DNA of 64,000 nucleotides from Pseudodesulfovibrio alkaliphilus. Its GTDB lineage: Bacteria; Desulfobacterota; Desulfovibrionia; Desulfovibrionales; Desulfovibrionaceae. Under the pieces are notes generated by a model, which saw only the letters and a program-made list of their open reading frames with translations, was not told where the DNA came from and made no database searches. Of the stretch, positions 54,490-62,912 are shown piece by piece (position 1 is the stretch's first letter; each line of letters starts with the position of its first letter). The stretch spans positions 1 to 64,000 of the forward strand of contig NZ_WODC01000010.1 of the NCBI RefSeq assembly GCF_009729555.1, written 5' to 3'. A program made the translations under genes and the position numbers.

Positions 54490-55249
54490 ATTCAGGCAAG
54501 CCAAGCAAAAAGAGATCGAAAGCCTGCGCAAGGACTTCATGGAGGGCCGCGTGCCCGCCGTGTACCAGAACGGGCGCCCATCCTTCACCGAGGCCATCCG
54601 GGCCAAGGGACCGGGCGCGGTCATCGCCGAGTTCAAGCCTTCGAGCCCCAGCCAAGGCGTCATCCGAGAACACGCCAACCCATTGGATTTTGCGGATATA
54701 TATGCAGCGAACGGCGCAGCCGCCATCTCAGTCCTCACCGAACACGTCTACTTCGGCGGCCATCCCGACTACCTGTTCATGATGAAGGGGCCGGGCCTGC
54801 CGCTCTTGCGCAAGGACTTCATCTTCGACCCGCTCCAGGTGGCCATGACCGCGTCCAGCCCGGCCTCGGCCGTGCTGCTCATCGCACGCATGTTCGCCTC
54901 TGCCGCGGAACTCAAGCAACTGGTGGATCTGGCACGCATGCCCGGCCTGGCCCCGGTGGTGGAAATATTCGACCAAGCGGACCTGGACACGGCCCGCCAA
55001 GCCGGAGCGGACATCATCCAGGTCAACAACCGCGACCTGGACACCCTGACCACCACTCTGAACCAAAGCCGCTCCTTCATCCGGCAAAAACGCGATGGCG
55101 AGCTGTGGATCAGCGCCAGCGGCGTGTCGACCCGCGCACAGGTGGAGGAGATGGCCGCCCTCGGCTTCGACGCCGTGCTCATCGGCACCAGCCTGATGCG
55201 GGCCGACGACCCCGGCCGTCTGCTGGCCGAACTGACGGGAAGACTCTGA
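54479..55249 (+). CDS. trpC: Indole-3-glycerol-phosphate synthase
   Basis: A 256-residue TIM barrel closing the indole ring. VIAEFKPSSPSQG carries the catalytic Lys/Glu region, LRKDFIFDPLQV the second lysine, and VNNRDLDTL and SASGVSTRAQVEEM the phosphate end. The start ATG at 54479 lies within trpD and the stop shares a base with the trpF start. It is not fused to trpF. Confidence 0.95.
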   Translation: MLDKFRQAKQKEIESLRKDFMEGRVPAVYQNGRPSFTEAIRAKGPGAVIAEFKPSSPSQGVIREHANPLDFADIYAANGAAAISVLTEHVYFGGHPDYLFMMKGPGLPLLRKDFIFDPLQVAMTASSPASAVLLIARMFASAAELKQLVDLARMPGLAPVVEIFDQADLDTARQAGADIIQVNNRDLDTLTTTLNQSRSFIRQKRDGELWISASGVSTRAQVEEMAALGFDAVLIGTSLMRADDPGRLLAELTGRL

Positions 55250-55875
55250 TGTCCCGACCCCTGATCAAAATCTGCGGCATGACCCGCATGGAGGATGTCC
55301 GCCTGTGCGTATCCCTGGGCGCGGACCTGCTCGGGTTCATCTTCCACGCGGCCAGCCCGCGCCGGGCCGCCCCGGACTTTGTCGCCTCGGTCAAGACCGG
55401 CCGCGCCGTCAAGGTGGGGGTCTTCGTCCACCAGTCCGCCGACGAGGTGATCGAAATCATGGACCGCTGCGGCCTGCACGCCGCCCAGCTGCACGGCGGG
55501 CAGGACATGGCCTTCTGCGAGGCCGTGGGACCGGACCGGGTCATCCGCACCTTCTGGCCCGAGACCTACGCCTCGCCCGAGGCCCTGCTGCGCGACATGG
55601 AAAACCACGCCGAAGTCTGCGGCCATTTCCTCCTCGACGCAGGCGGCAAGGGCCAGGGCGGCACGGGGCAGTCCATTGATTTCGGAATCCTGCAACACAT
55701 TGAAATACAAACACCCTGGTTCCTGGCAGGAGGCATTGGCCCGAACAATATCGACGCCGCTCTGGCCCTGAATCCCCCGGGCCTGGACATCAACTCCGGC
55801 GTGGAAAGCCAACCTGGAATCAAGGACAATAGCAAACTGCAAGCGGTCTTCGACCGGATCGACAAGGTAAGATAG
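55249..55875 (+). CDS. trpF: Phosphoribosylanthranilate isomerase
   Basis: A 208-residue TIM barrel. KICGMTRMEDV contains the catalytic cysteine, FHAASPRRAAPDF follows, the general-acid aspartate is in LLDAGGKGQGGTGQ, and LAGGIGPNNI and DINSGVESQPGIKD bind phosphate. The start is at 55249, overlapping the trpC stop by one base; the longer frame from 55105 is a trpC shadow. trpB begins 2 bp after the stop. Confidence 0.95.
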   Translation: MSRPLIKICGMTRMEDVRLCVSLGADLLGFIFHAASPRRAAPDFVASVKTGRAVKVGVFVHQSADEVIEIMDRCGLHAAQLHGGQDMAFCEAVGPDRVIRTFWPETYASPEALLRDMENHAEVCGHFLLDAGGKGQGGTGQSIDFGILQHIEIQTPWFLAGGIGPNNIDAALALNPPGLDINSGVESQPGIKDNSKLQAVFDRIDKVR

Positions 55876-55877
55876 CC

Positions 55878-57041
55878 ATGAAAAAAGGATACTTCGGCGA
55901 TTTCGGCGGCCAGTTCATCCCAGAGCTGCTCATGCCGCCCCTTCTGGAGCTTGAGCAGGCCATGCAGGCCATCCTCCCCAGCGAGGCATTCCAGAGCCGC
56001 TTCACGGCCATGCTCAAGGAAAACGTGGGCCGCCCCTCGGCCATCACCCACTGCCCCAACCTCTCGCGAGACCTGGGGCTCGACCTCTGGCTCAAGCGCG
56101 AGGACCTCAACCACTCGGGCGCACACAAGATCAACAACACCCTGGGCCAGGGGCTGCTGGCCAAGATGATGGGCAAGACCACCCTGCTGGCCGAGACCGG
56201 CGCGGGCATGCACGGCGTGGCCACAGCCGTGGCCGCCGCCATGCTCGACATGAAGTGCCTCGTCTACATGGGCGCCACCGACGTGGTCCGCCAGGCCCCC
56301 AACGTCAACCGCATGCGCCTCATGGGCGCGGAGGTCGTGGCCGTCGAGTCCGGCACCAAGACCCTCAAGGACGCCATCAACGAGGCGCTGCGGCGCTGGC
56401 TCTCGGACCAGGAAACCACCCACTACTGCTTCGGCACCGCCGCCGGGCCGCACCCCTTCCCCACCCTGGTGCGCGAGTTCCAGCAGGTCATCTCGCGCGA
56501 GGCCCGGCAGCAGTTCCTGGAGCGCAACAACAACCGCCTGCCCGACGTGGTCGTGGCCTGCGTGGGCGGCGGCTCCAATGCCATCGGCATGTTCCACCAC
56601 TTCGTGCCCGATCCCTCGGTGAGCATCGTGGGCGTTGAGGCTGCAGGCACAGGCGAACCCGGCTGCGACAACTCCGCCCCGCTCAACCTCGGCACCGACG
56701 GCATCCTGCACGGCATGAAGACCAAGCTGCTCCAGTCCCCCCAGGGCCAGATCCTGCCCTCGCACTCCATCGCGCCCGGCCTCGACTACCCCGGCGTGGG
56801 CCCCGAACACGCCCACCTGCACGCCACCGGCCGCGCCACCTACGTAACCATCAACGACGCCCAGGCCATCAACGCCTTCATGACCCTCTCCCGGCGCGAA
56901 GGCATCATCCCGGCGCTGGAATCGTCCCACGCCGTGGCCTACGCCATCGAGCATTGCGCCCAACTCAAGGGCAAGTCCGTCCTCGTCTGCCTCTCGGGCC
57001 GCGGCGACAAGGACATGGCCATCGTCGATTCCATCCTTTAG
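55878..57041 (+). CDS. trpB: Tryptophan synthase beta chain
   Basis: A PLP enzyme joining indole and serine. YFGDFGGQFIPELL opens the protein, the PLP lysine is in HSGAHKINNTLGQ, ETGAGMHGVATA and GGGSNAIGMFHHF bind substrate and phosphate, and SGRGDKDM is at the end. Length is 387 aa; it is the standard TrpB1 type. Confidence 0.97.
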   Translation: MKKGYFGDFGGQFIPELLMPPLLELEQAMQAILPSEAFQSRFTAMLKENVGRPSAITHCPNLSRDLGLDLWLKREDLNHSGAHKINNTLGQGLLAKMMGKTTLLAETGAGMHGVATAVAAAMLDMKCLVYMGATDVVRQAPNVNRMRLMGAEVVAVESGTKTLKDAINEALRRWLSDQETTHYCFGTAAGPHPFPTLVREFQQVISREARQQFLERNNNRLPDVVVACVGGGSNAIGMFHHFVPDPSVSIVGVEAAGTGEPGCDNSAPLNLGTDGILHGMKTKLLQSPQGQILPSHSIAPGLDYPGVGPEHAHLHATGRATYVTINDAQAINAFMTLSRREGIIPALESSHAVAYAIEHCAQLKGKSVLVCLSGRGDKDMAIVDSIL

Positions 57042-57052
57042 GAGAATATGCA

Positions 57053-57814
57053 ATGAATCCCATGCAATCGAAAATAGAAGCTGCCATGGCCAAGGGCAAG
57101 GTCGCCCTCATCCCGTTCCTGCCCGCCGGATTCCCCAGCCGCGATCAGTTCTGGAAGGAACTCGAACAGCTCGACGCCGCAGGCGCGGCCGTCATCGAAA
57201 TAGGCATGCCCTTCTCCGACCCCGTGGCCGATGGCCCGGTCGTGGAAAAAGCGTCCCTCAAATGCCTTGAGGACGGCATCGACCTCGCCTGGATATTCGA
57301 GGGCCTCAAGGCGCGCAAGGGCAGCTTCAACGCCGCCCTGCTGCTCATGGGCTATCTCAACCCCGTCTATCAGTACGGCCTTGACGCCTTTGGCGCAGAC
57401 TGCGCCGCCGCCGGAGTCTCCGGCCTGATCATCGCCGACCTGCCCCACGAGGAATCCGGCTTCGTCAAGCAGGCCATGGCCCCCCACAACGTCGCCCTGG
57501 TCCCGCTCATCGGCCTGAACACCAGCCTTGATCGCATGCGCCTCTACGCCGAGGACGCTCAGGGCTTCTGCTACTTCGTCTCGGTCCTCGGCACCACCGG
57601 CCAGCGCGAATCCCTGCCCGAACGCATCCGCGAAAAACTCGCCGAGGCCCGGTCCATCTTCACCATCCCCATCGCGCTGGGATTCGGCATCAAACACCCC
57701 GACCAGCTCGCCAGCTTCGCCGGACTCATGGACGCCGCCGTGTTCGGCTCCGCACTCATCACCCACATCGCCACCGGCCACACAAGCACCCAATTCATGG
57801 AGCCCTGGCAATAG
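57053..57814 (+). CDS. trpA: Tryptophan synthase alpha chain
   Basis: Cleaves indole-3-glycerol phosphate and channels indole to TrpB. IPFLPAGFPS, IEIGMPFSDPVADGPVV (catalytic Glu and Asp region) and GLIIADLPHEES are typical; the phosphate site GFGIKHPDQLA is near residue 210. Length is 253 aa from ATG 57053, whose AGGAGA site overlaps the trpB stop. It is the last gene of the aromatic supraoperon. Confidence 0.95.
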   Translation: MNPMQSKIEAAMAKGKVALIPFLPAGFPSRDQFWKELEQLDAAGAAVIEIGMPFSDPVADGPVVEKASLKCLEDGIDLAWIFEGLKARKGSFNAALLLMGYLNPVYQYGLDAFGADCAAAGVSGLIIADLPHEESGFVKQAMAPHNVALVPLIGLNTSLDRMRLYAEDAQGFCYFVSVLGTTGQRESLPERIREKLAEARSIFTIPIALGFGIKHPDQLASFAGLMDAAVFGSALITHIATGHTSTQFMEPWQ

Positions 57815-57826
57815 GGGGATGGAGAT

Positions 57827-57945
57827 GCCTCCGGCGGCCGGGGGAAGGGGGAAAAAACCCTTTGAAAAGGGTTCTTTTCTCCCTTCCCCCGGACCCCCAT
57901 CCCCCTTTTTCCTAAACTTTTTGGCGGGGGGGGGGGGGGGAGGGA
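57827..57945 (+). repeat. GC-rich intergenic repeat, copy with poly-G run
   Basis: It begins GCCTCCGGCGGCCGGGGG, contains a long stem (GGGGGAAGGG... CCCTTCCCCC with an inner CCCTTTGAAAAGGG hairpin), then CGGACCCCCATCCC, AAACTTTTTGG and a run of 15 G residues (57926-57940). The stem probably terminates trpA transcription. It matches the minus-strand copy at 59279-59397 over its whole length. Confidence 0.8.
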
Positions 57946-58045
57946 AAGATTGAGGGCACAAATCTTGATTATTTGTGTTCGCTGTGCTTATATTGAATCT
58001 TAACGATTCCTTATAGCGTGGCATATCTTCACTCTGAGGGGCGGA

Positions 58046-58936
58046 ATGGACCAAGCATCCTTTTTAGAAAAAAAGTCAATCGAAGATTTCCTATCGCTCA
58101 CTTTTTTTGGCAAAGCTACTGACAACCATACTATGGATGTCCAGTGGTATGCCCGATCGTTGATGGGTTTTAATGAATCCTTTATTCGGCTAAACAAAGA
58201 GCTTTTTCGGATTGAAGTTACCCTTGAAATTGTCGCTGAGGAGGAAGGTTCACTTCGTGCAATACTTAAGTTCGCTGGGATGGCAGTTGCGGCGGTCGGC
58301 CTGTATGCTTCCGTAACTACCATCGACACCTATCACGAATACAAACCATCTAATGCAATAAAAAGCACTTACGCCTATGTTATCAACCTGTTTAAAGAAT
58401 CAAATGGTGATTCTAACCTTCTTGAAGAGAAGGTAACTGGTTCGAAATTGTCAGATGAAGAAAAAAGACGCCTTCTTAAGCTTATTGCAAACTTAGATTT
58501 TAAATTGTCTCTTGATGATATGACGTTATTCCTTGAACAGAGTGGATTTGACGAAGTCCAGATTGATGGCGGTATAAATGCAAAAGCCCAGATCACCAAA
58601 TTCGATAGACCCTATTTCAAGGTACACCCTGAAGATTTAACCACAGTAGAAGAATATGACGACATTCTCACTGTGGTAGCAATTGGTAATTATCAGGAAT
58701 GGAAGTTTGAGGGGAAAGAAACTGGGCGAAAATTCACTGCTATAATTTTGGACAATGTTTTTTTGCACAAAATCAAGCAGCATCCTGCCAAGGAAATTTT
58801 TAAAATGAGATTCGCCGCTAATATTGTTAAAATCTCAACCATTAAAGCAGGAAATAGAAAACCGAGTCCACCAACATATGAAATTGATAGCCTCAAAGTC
58901 GTTAACGAAAGCCTCCACCTCCCAATGGATGAGTGA
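58046..58936 (+). CDS. AT-rich protein of unknown function with one membrane helix
   Basis: The 296-residue product has no family I can name. Residues 18-45 (LTFFGKATDNHTMDVQWYARSLMGF) form a compact N-terminal motif, residues 72-91 are a hydrophobic helix (ILKFAGMAVAAVGLYASVTT), and the C-terminal 200 residues are charged and mixed alpha/beta. GAGGGG lies 5 bp before the ATG. Base composition and codon use are strikingly AT-rich against all neighbours, indicating recent transfer. It lies between inverted repeat copies beside an antitoxin gene. A defence or mobile-element role is conceivable but unsupported. Confidence 0.75.
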   Translation: MDQASFLEKKSIEDFLSLTFFGKATDNHTMDVQWYARSLMGFNESFIRLNKELFRIEVTLEIVAEEEGSLRAILKFAGMAVAAVGLYASVTTIDTYHEYKPSNAIKSTYAYVINLFKESNGDSNLLEEKVTGSKLSDEEKRRLLKLIANLDFKLSLDDMTLFLEQSGFDEVQIDGGINAKAQITKFDRPYFKVHPEDLTTVEEYDDILTVVAIGNYQEWKFEGKETGRKFTAIILDNVFLHKIKQHPAKEIFKMRFAANIVKISTIKAGNRKPSPPTYEIDSLKVVNESLHLPMDE

Positions 58937-59012
58937 CCAACCACACAGAGTGTGCAGACGCCATCGTCCCGCCCCCGACCTGTCTACTGGCTGAGCAGCA
59001 ATAGAGACCCCC

Positions 59013-59261
59013 ATGCCCGAATCCATCACTTACACCTACGCCCGCCAGAATTTGGCTACCAAGATGGCCGAAGTATGCGATTCGCACGAACCGATCATCA
59101 TCACGCGGCGCAATGCCGAGGCCGTGGTCATGATGTCGCTGCGGGACTACAACAGCATCATGGAGAGCGCGTATCTGCTCAAGAGCCCTGCCAATGCGGC
59201 GCGGCTTCGAGAGAGCATCCGGGCGGCCCAGGCGGGTCGCTGCCAAATACGCAGTCGTTAG
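59013..59261 (+). CDS. YefM/Phd-family antitoxin without a partner toxin
   Basis: An 82-residue protein with the Phd/YefM DNA-binding fold: YTYARQNLATKMAEV, PIIITRRNAEAVVMMSLRDYNSIME, then AYLLKSPANAARLRESI, the toxin-contact tail. In YefM-YoeB pairs the toxin follows at once, but only a repeat and a GT39 gene follow here. The last residues (CQIRSR) look unlike normal YefM ends and may mark truncation at the repeat boundary. It is probably an orphan or decayed module. Confidence 0.85.
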   Translation: MPESITYTYARQNLATKMAEVCDSHEPIIITRRNAEAVVMMSLRDYNSIMESAYLLKSPANAARLRESIRAAQAGRCQIRSR

Positions 59262-59278
59262 CAAGAGTGATGGCCCCA

Positions 59279-59397
59279 CCTCCCCCCGCGAAGCGACACA
59301 AAAAGTTTTGGAGGGGTGAGGGATGGGGGTCCGGGGGAAGGGAGCGGGGAACCTTTCTCAAAAGGTTCCCCGCTCCCTTCTCCCGGCCGCCGGAGGC
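59279..59397 (-). repeat. GC-rich intergenic repeat, inverted copy
   Basis: Read on the minus strand it matches the 57827 copy: GCCTCCGGCGGCCGGGAGAAGGG, a hairpin, CCCTTCCCCCGGACCCCCATCCC, then AAAACTTTTTG. Its core is a perfect 20-bp stem (59337-59356 with 59361-59380) around CTCA. It ends about 60 bp before the GT39 start. Confidence 0.8.
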
Positions 59398-59457
59398 GCT
59401 TCCACCATCCTCGGGCTTGCCATGGGGGCGGAGGTATTATACCTGTCCCTGACATTT

Positions 59458-61038
59458 ATGCAGCCTGTCAACGAATCCTATTCTCCGCGTCTGGACGTGA
59501 TCGCCTTTGTGGTGATCGCGGCGTCGTTTGCGGTCCGGTACTGGTTTGTGGTCACGGGCCAGCTCAATCTGGTGCAGGACGAGGCCCAGTATTGGGACTG
59601 GATTCGCAGGCCGCAGCTTTCGTATTATTCCAAGGGGCCGCTCATCGCCGGGATCATCGGGCTGTGGTGCAAGGTCTTCGGCAGTGTCGAGCTTGGGGTC
59701 CGGTTCGGCGCGGTGATCGGCATGAGCGCGATCCAGGCAGCGCTGTATGTGGGTGTTTCGCGGGTCTGGCGGGAGTATCGGCTGGCGGTGTATGTGGTCT
59801 TTGTGGCCGCCACCATGCCCTTGCTCAACGGGCTGGGCATCCTGATGACTACGGACAACCCGCTCATCTTGTGCTGGACCGTGGCCTTCTTCGCCCTGGC
59901 TGCGGCCACGCGCAACAGGCCGGACCGCGTACCCTCGAACGTGCCCTTCGTGATTCTCGGGGTGTGTGTGGCCGTGGGCATTCTGGCCAAGTACATGATG
60001 CTGGCCTTCTTGGGACTGGCCGTGATCTATGCCGCCATTCTGCATCTGCGGGGGCAGTTGCCGCCCCGGTTCTGGCGACGGTTCGTGCTGGCGGGCGCGG
60101 CAGGCGCGGCAGCGGGCATGCTGCCCATTATCCTGTGGAACATGCAGCACGACTGGGTGGGTTTCAAGCATGTGGCCAAGCTCTCCACGGGCGAGGCCAG
60201 GCCGTTTTCGCTGCGGGTGTTGCCTTTCCTTGAGATGCTTGGGGCGCAGATCGGGCTGATGGGACCGTGGTGGTTCGTTTTCGTGATGGTGGGCGGCTGG
60301 CACGCGGTGCGCAAGGGTTTTTTCGGCCCCATCGGCTCGTTCGACCGCGTCTACCGGCGCGACCTGCAATCCGCGCTCTTTTTCTGGCCGCTGTGGGGGG
60401 CCATCACCCTGTGGGCGTTCAAGACCAAGACCGAGGCCAACTGGACCGCCGCCGCCTTCATGGGCGCGAGCGTGCTGGGCGGCATGGCCCTCAAGGGGTG
60501 GTGGGAGAACCCGCAGCGCTCGCCCAGGGCGCGGCTGGCCCTGGCGGGAGCGGCGACCGGAGTGACCCTGCTCATCTTCGCCTCGCCGCTGATTCCGCTT
60601 CCCGACGCCTGGAACATCACCAACCGGCTCAAGGGCTGGGACGACCTGGGCCTTGAGACGCGGCGACTGGCGGAGGCGGAATTCGCACACCCGGACCGGA
60701 CGTTCCTGTTCAGCGACAAGTACGACATCACGGCCGCCCTGGCCTTCTATGCCCCGGACCAACCCATCACCTTCTGCCTGTGGGGCTCGGACCGGCGGAT
60801 GAACCAGTACGACATCTGGCCCGGCCCGGGCCTGGAGCGCACCGGATGGGATGCGATCATGGTCCGCAAAAATTTCCAGGGCGAGGCGCCGGAGCCGGTC
60901 CACGCCCTGTTCGAGTCCGTGAGCCCTCCCATCCACTACACCTCCACCTTCCGGGGCAGTCCGGCGCGGGAGTTCACCCTCCACCTGTGCCGGGGCTATC
61001 GGGGCGAATGGCCCCGCGAGCCGTCCGGGCGCTACTGA
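59458..61038 (+). CDS. GT39-family (ArnT/PMT-like) membrane glycosyltransferase
   Basis: A 526-residue protein with about eleven helices. After the first helix comes GQLNLVQDEAQYWDWIRRPQLSYYSKGPL, in which DEAQYW is the conserved acidic motif of ArnT-type GT-C enzymes and YYSKGPL the substrate loop. MTTDNPLILCWTVAFFALA follows. The C-terminal approximately 150 residues are an extracytoplasmic soluble domain. It should transfer a sugar from a polyprenyl phosphate onto lipid, protein or glycan at the outer face of the membrane. I chose ATG 59458; ATG 59422 and earlier starts run into the repeat. Confidence 0.82.
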   Translation: MQPVNESYSPRLDVIAFVVIAASFAVRYWFVVTGQLNLVQDEAQYWDWIRRPQLSYYSKGPLIAGIIGLWCKVFGSVELGVRFGAVIGMSAIQAALYVGVSRVWREYRLAVYVVFVAATMPLLNGLGILMTTDNPLILCWTVAFFALAAATRNRPDRVPSNVPFVILGVCVAVGILAKYMMLAFLGLAVIYAAILHLRGQLPPRFWRRFVLAGAAGAAAGMLPIILWNMQHDWVGFKHVAKLSTGEARPFSLRVLPFLEMLGAQIGLMGPWWFVFVMVGGWHAVRKGFFGPIGSFDRVYRRDLQSALFFWPLWGAITLWAFKTKTEANWTAAAFMGASVLGGMALKGWWENPQRSPRARLALAGAATGVTLLIFASPLIPLPDAWNITNRLKGWDDLGLETRRLAEAEFAHPDRTFLFSDKYDITAALAFYAPDQPITFCLWGSDRRMNQYDIWPGPGLERTGWDAIMVRKNFQGEAPEPVHALFESVSPPIHYTSTFRGSPAREFTLHLCRGYRGEWPREPSGRY

Positions 61039-61089
61039 TCGGTCATTCCGGGATTTTCCTTCATGGTCGGCCCTTCCGGGCCGGACGAA

Positions 61090-61980
61090 TCAGTCCAGCA
61101 GATCCTGCCGGGTGCGCAGGAACGTCTCCACCACATCGGCCATTGCCTCGGGATTCTGGTACATGAGCCAGTGCCCGCCGCCGTCGAAACGGGCCAGCCA
61201 CGCCCCGCGAATCAGCCCGGCCATGGTCACGCTCTGCTGCACCAGGGTGATGGCGTCCTCCTCCCCGACCAACAGCAGCACCGGGCCACGCAGGCCGGGC
61301 AGCCTGTCGGTCGTGCCGGCCCACTGGCGAAGACCCTCGCGCTGGCTGGCCAGGGCCTCGGGGGAAGGCGGCAGGGCCGGGTTCGGCAGCCTGGCGAACA
61401 CGTCGGAATTGCGCCGCGCCCACTCGGCCGGGAACAGCTCGGCCATGAACCGCTCGTGGCTCAGGGCTCTCATGCGGTCCACGGCCTCCAGCACCGGGCC
61501 GGCTTCGCAGGCCGAACCATAGAGAACCAGCTTGCCCACGGCATCGGGCCGGGCCAGAGCCATCTCCTGGGCGATGATGGAACCCATGGACCAGCCCAGA
61601 ACATCGGGTCGGTCAAGACCCAGGGCCTGAATGAGTCCCAGGGTGTCCCGGGCCATGCGCTCCATGCTCGCAGACGCGTCCGAGGCCGTGGAATGGCCCA
61701 TGTTCCGGTTGTCGAAGAGGATGACCCGCCGGGTCTTGGCCAGCCGGGCCACGAAGGTGGCGTCCCATATGTCCATGGTTCCGGCGTAGCCCATGATCAG
61801 GAGCAACGGCGGGCCCGTGCCGGCAACCCGGTAGGCGAGCTGCGCATCGTCCACCTGCACGGTGTGCAGCGGCCAGGCCGGGATGGGCTCAATGCGATGC
61901 CCGGCGCAAGCGGCAAGCAGAACCGACAGGGCCAGGGTCGCCAACGCGAATCGGTGAAGCAGAGCGTAGCGTCCGCGCAT
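61090..61980 (-). CDS. Alpha/beta hydrolase lipoprotein
   Basis: A 296-residue exported hydrolase. The signal peptide ends in LLAAC with the lipidated cysteine near residue 24. The hydrolase core has the oxyanion strand PPLLLIMGYAGTMDIW, the nucleophile elbow VLGWSMGSIIAQ, an aspartate in LLVGEEDAIT, and the histidine in FDGGGHWLMYQ. The substrate is unknown. The ATG at 61980 is chosen; the upstream frame is a shadow of the prepilin peptidase gene 17 bp away. Confidence 0.85.
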   Translation of the reverse strand: MRGRYALLHRFALATLALSVLLAACAGHRIEPIPAWPLHTVQVDDAQLAYRVAGTGPPLLLIMGYAGTMDIWDATFVARLAKTRRVILFDNRNMGHSTASDASASMERMARDTLGLIQALGLDRPDVLGWSMGSIIAQEMALARPDAVGKLVLYGSACEAGPVLEAVDRMRALSHERFMAELFPAEWARRNSDVFARLPNPALPPSPEALASQREGLRQWAGTTDRLPGLRGPVLLLVGEEDAITLVQQSVTMAGLIRGAWLARFDGGGHWLMYQNPEAMADVVETFLRTRQDLLD

Positions 61981-61997
61981 GCGGCTGTTCCTCCTTG

Positions 61998-62777
61998 TTA
62001 CAGACCAAGCCAGCGTAGGATATGCTGCCCGTAGAGTATGTGGAGCATGCAGCCCAGGCTCAGAAAGGGGCCGAACGGGATACGGGTGCGAAGCCCCTTG
62101 CTGCCGGGCCGCAGCAGATAGACGGCGCAGGCCGCGCCAGATGTCGCGGCAGCGGCCAGGATGACCACGGGCAGCCCGGTCAGGCCGGTGACGGCCCCGA
62201 TCATGAGCATCAGCTTGACATCGCCGGTCCCTATCCCCTCCTCCTTGCGCCACAGCCGGTAGGCGTGCTGCACCAGCCAGAAGAACCCGGCCCCGCAGGC
62301 AGCTCCGGCCATGCTGTCGAGCCAGCCCGGTTCGGGCAGGATCAGGGCCGCAGCCAGGGCCAGGACGGCGCCGCCCAGGGTAACGCGGTCCGGGAGCATC
62401 ATGGTCTCGAAATCGATGAAGCTCCCGGCCACCAACATGACCCCAAGGACCAGATAGATGCCCCACTCCGGTCCCGGACCAAAGTGATGGGCCAGGGCAA
62501 GGGACCAGGCCATGCAGGAAAGCTCCACCAGCATGTACTGGCCGCCGATGGGCGCGTCGCAGTGGCGGCAACGCCCCTTGAGCACGAAGAAGCTGACCAC
62601 CGGAATGGTGTCGCGCCACGAGAGGGTGTGTCCGCAGCTCGGACAGGCGGAGCGCAGCGGCTTGAGCATGGGCCGCTCGTCGATCCACCGCTGGATGAAT
62701 ATGGTGGCCATGCCTCCCAGCTCCAGGCCCGCCACGCCCGCCACCAGGAAGAAAAGCCAGCCCGGCATGCTCTCCAT
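61998..62777 (-). CDS. pilD: Prepilin peptidase (type IV leader peptidase)
   Basis: A 259-residue bifunctional membrane enzyme that cleaves and methylates type IV prepilins. The zinc ribbon is CPSCGHTLSWRDT... CRHCDAPIG (two CxxC pairs), and the catalytic aspartates are in IDFETMMLPDR and GIGTGDVKLML. About seven helices are visible. AGGAGA lies 6 bp before the ATG at 62777. No pilin genes are nearby; the hydrolase gene follows in the same direction. Confidence 0.92.
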   Translation of the reverse strand: MESMPGWLFFLVAGVAGLELGGMATIFIQRWIDERPMLKPLRSACPSCGHTLSWRDTIPVVSFFVLKGRCRHCDAPIGGQYMLVELSCMAWSLALAHHFGPGPEWGIYLVLGVMLVAGSFIDFETMMLPDRVTLGGAVLALAAALILPEPGWLDSMAGAACGAGFFWLVQHAYRLWRKEEGIGTGDVKLMLMIGAVTGLTGLPVVILAAAATSGAACAVYLLRPGSKGLRTRIPFGPFLSLGCMLHILYGQHILRWLGL

Positions 62778-62912
62778 GATTCTCCTTTCCAAGCTTGATG
62801 ATCGGCCGCTTTTGCTGCATGAATACCCACTGGGCGGCCACCCCAAAGAGCTACCGGATTCCCGCGCCCGACACAAGGGGCGCTGCCGCCGAACGCACCA
62901 AGGAGTTCAGCA

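Noticed and set aside
59437-60984. A 515-codon minus-strand frame opposite the GT39 gene
   Set aside because: The plus strand encodes helices and the DEAQYW motif; the antisense product is a charged, repetitive shadow.
61090-62841. A 583-codon frame that would fuse an N-terminal extension to the hydrolase lipoprotein
   Set aside because: The first part is the out-of-frame shadow of the prepilin peptidase; a lipoprotein signal peptide starts cleanly at 61980.
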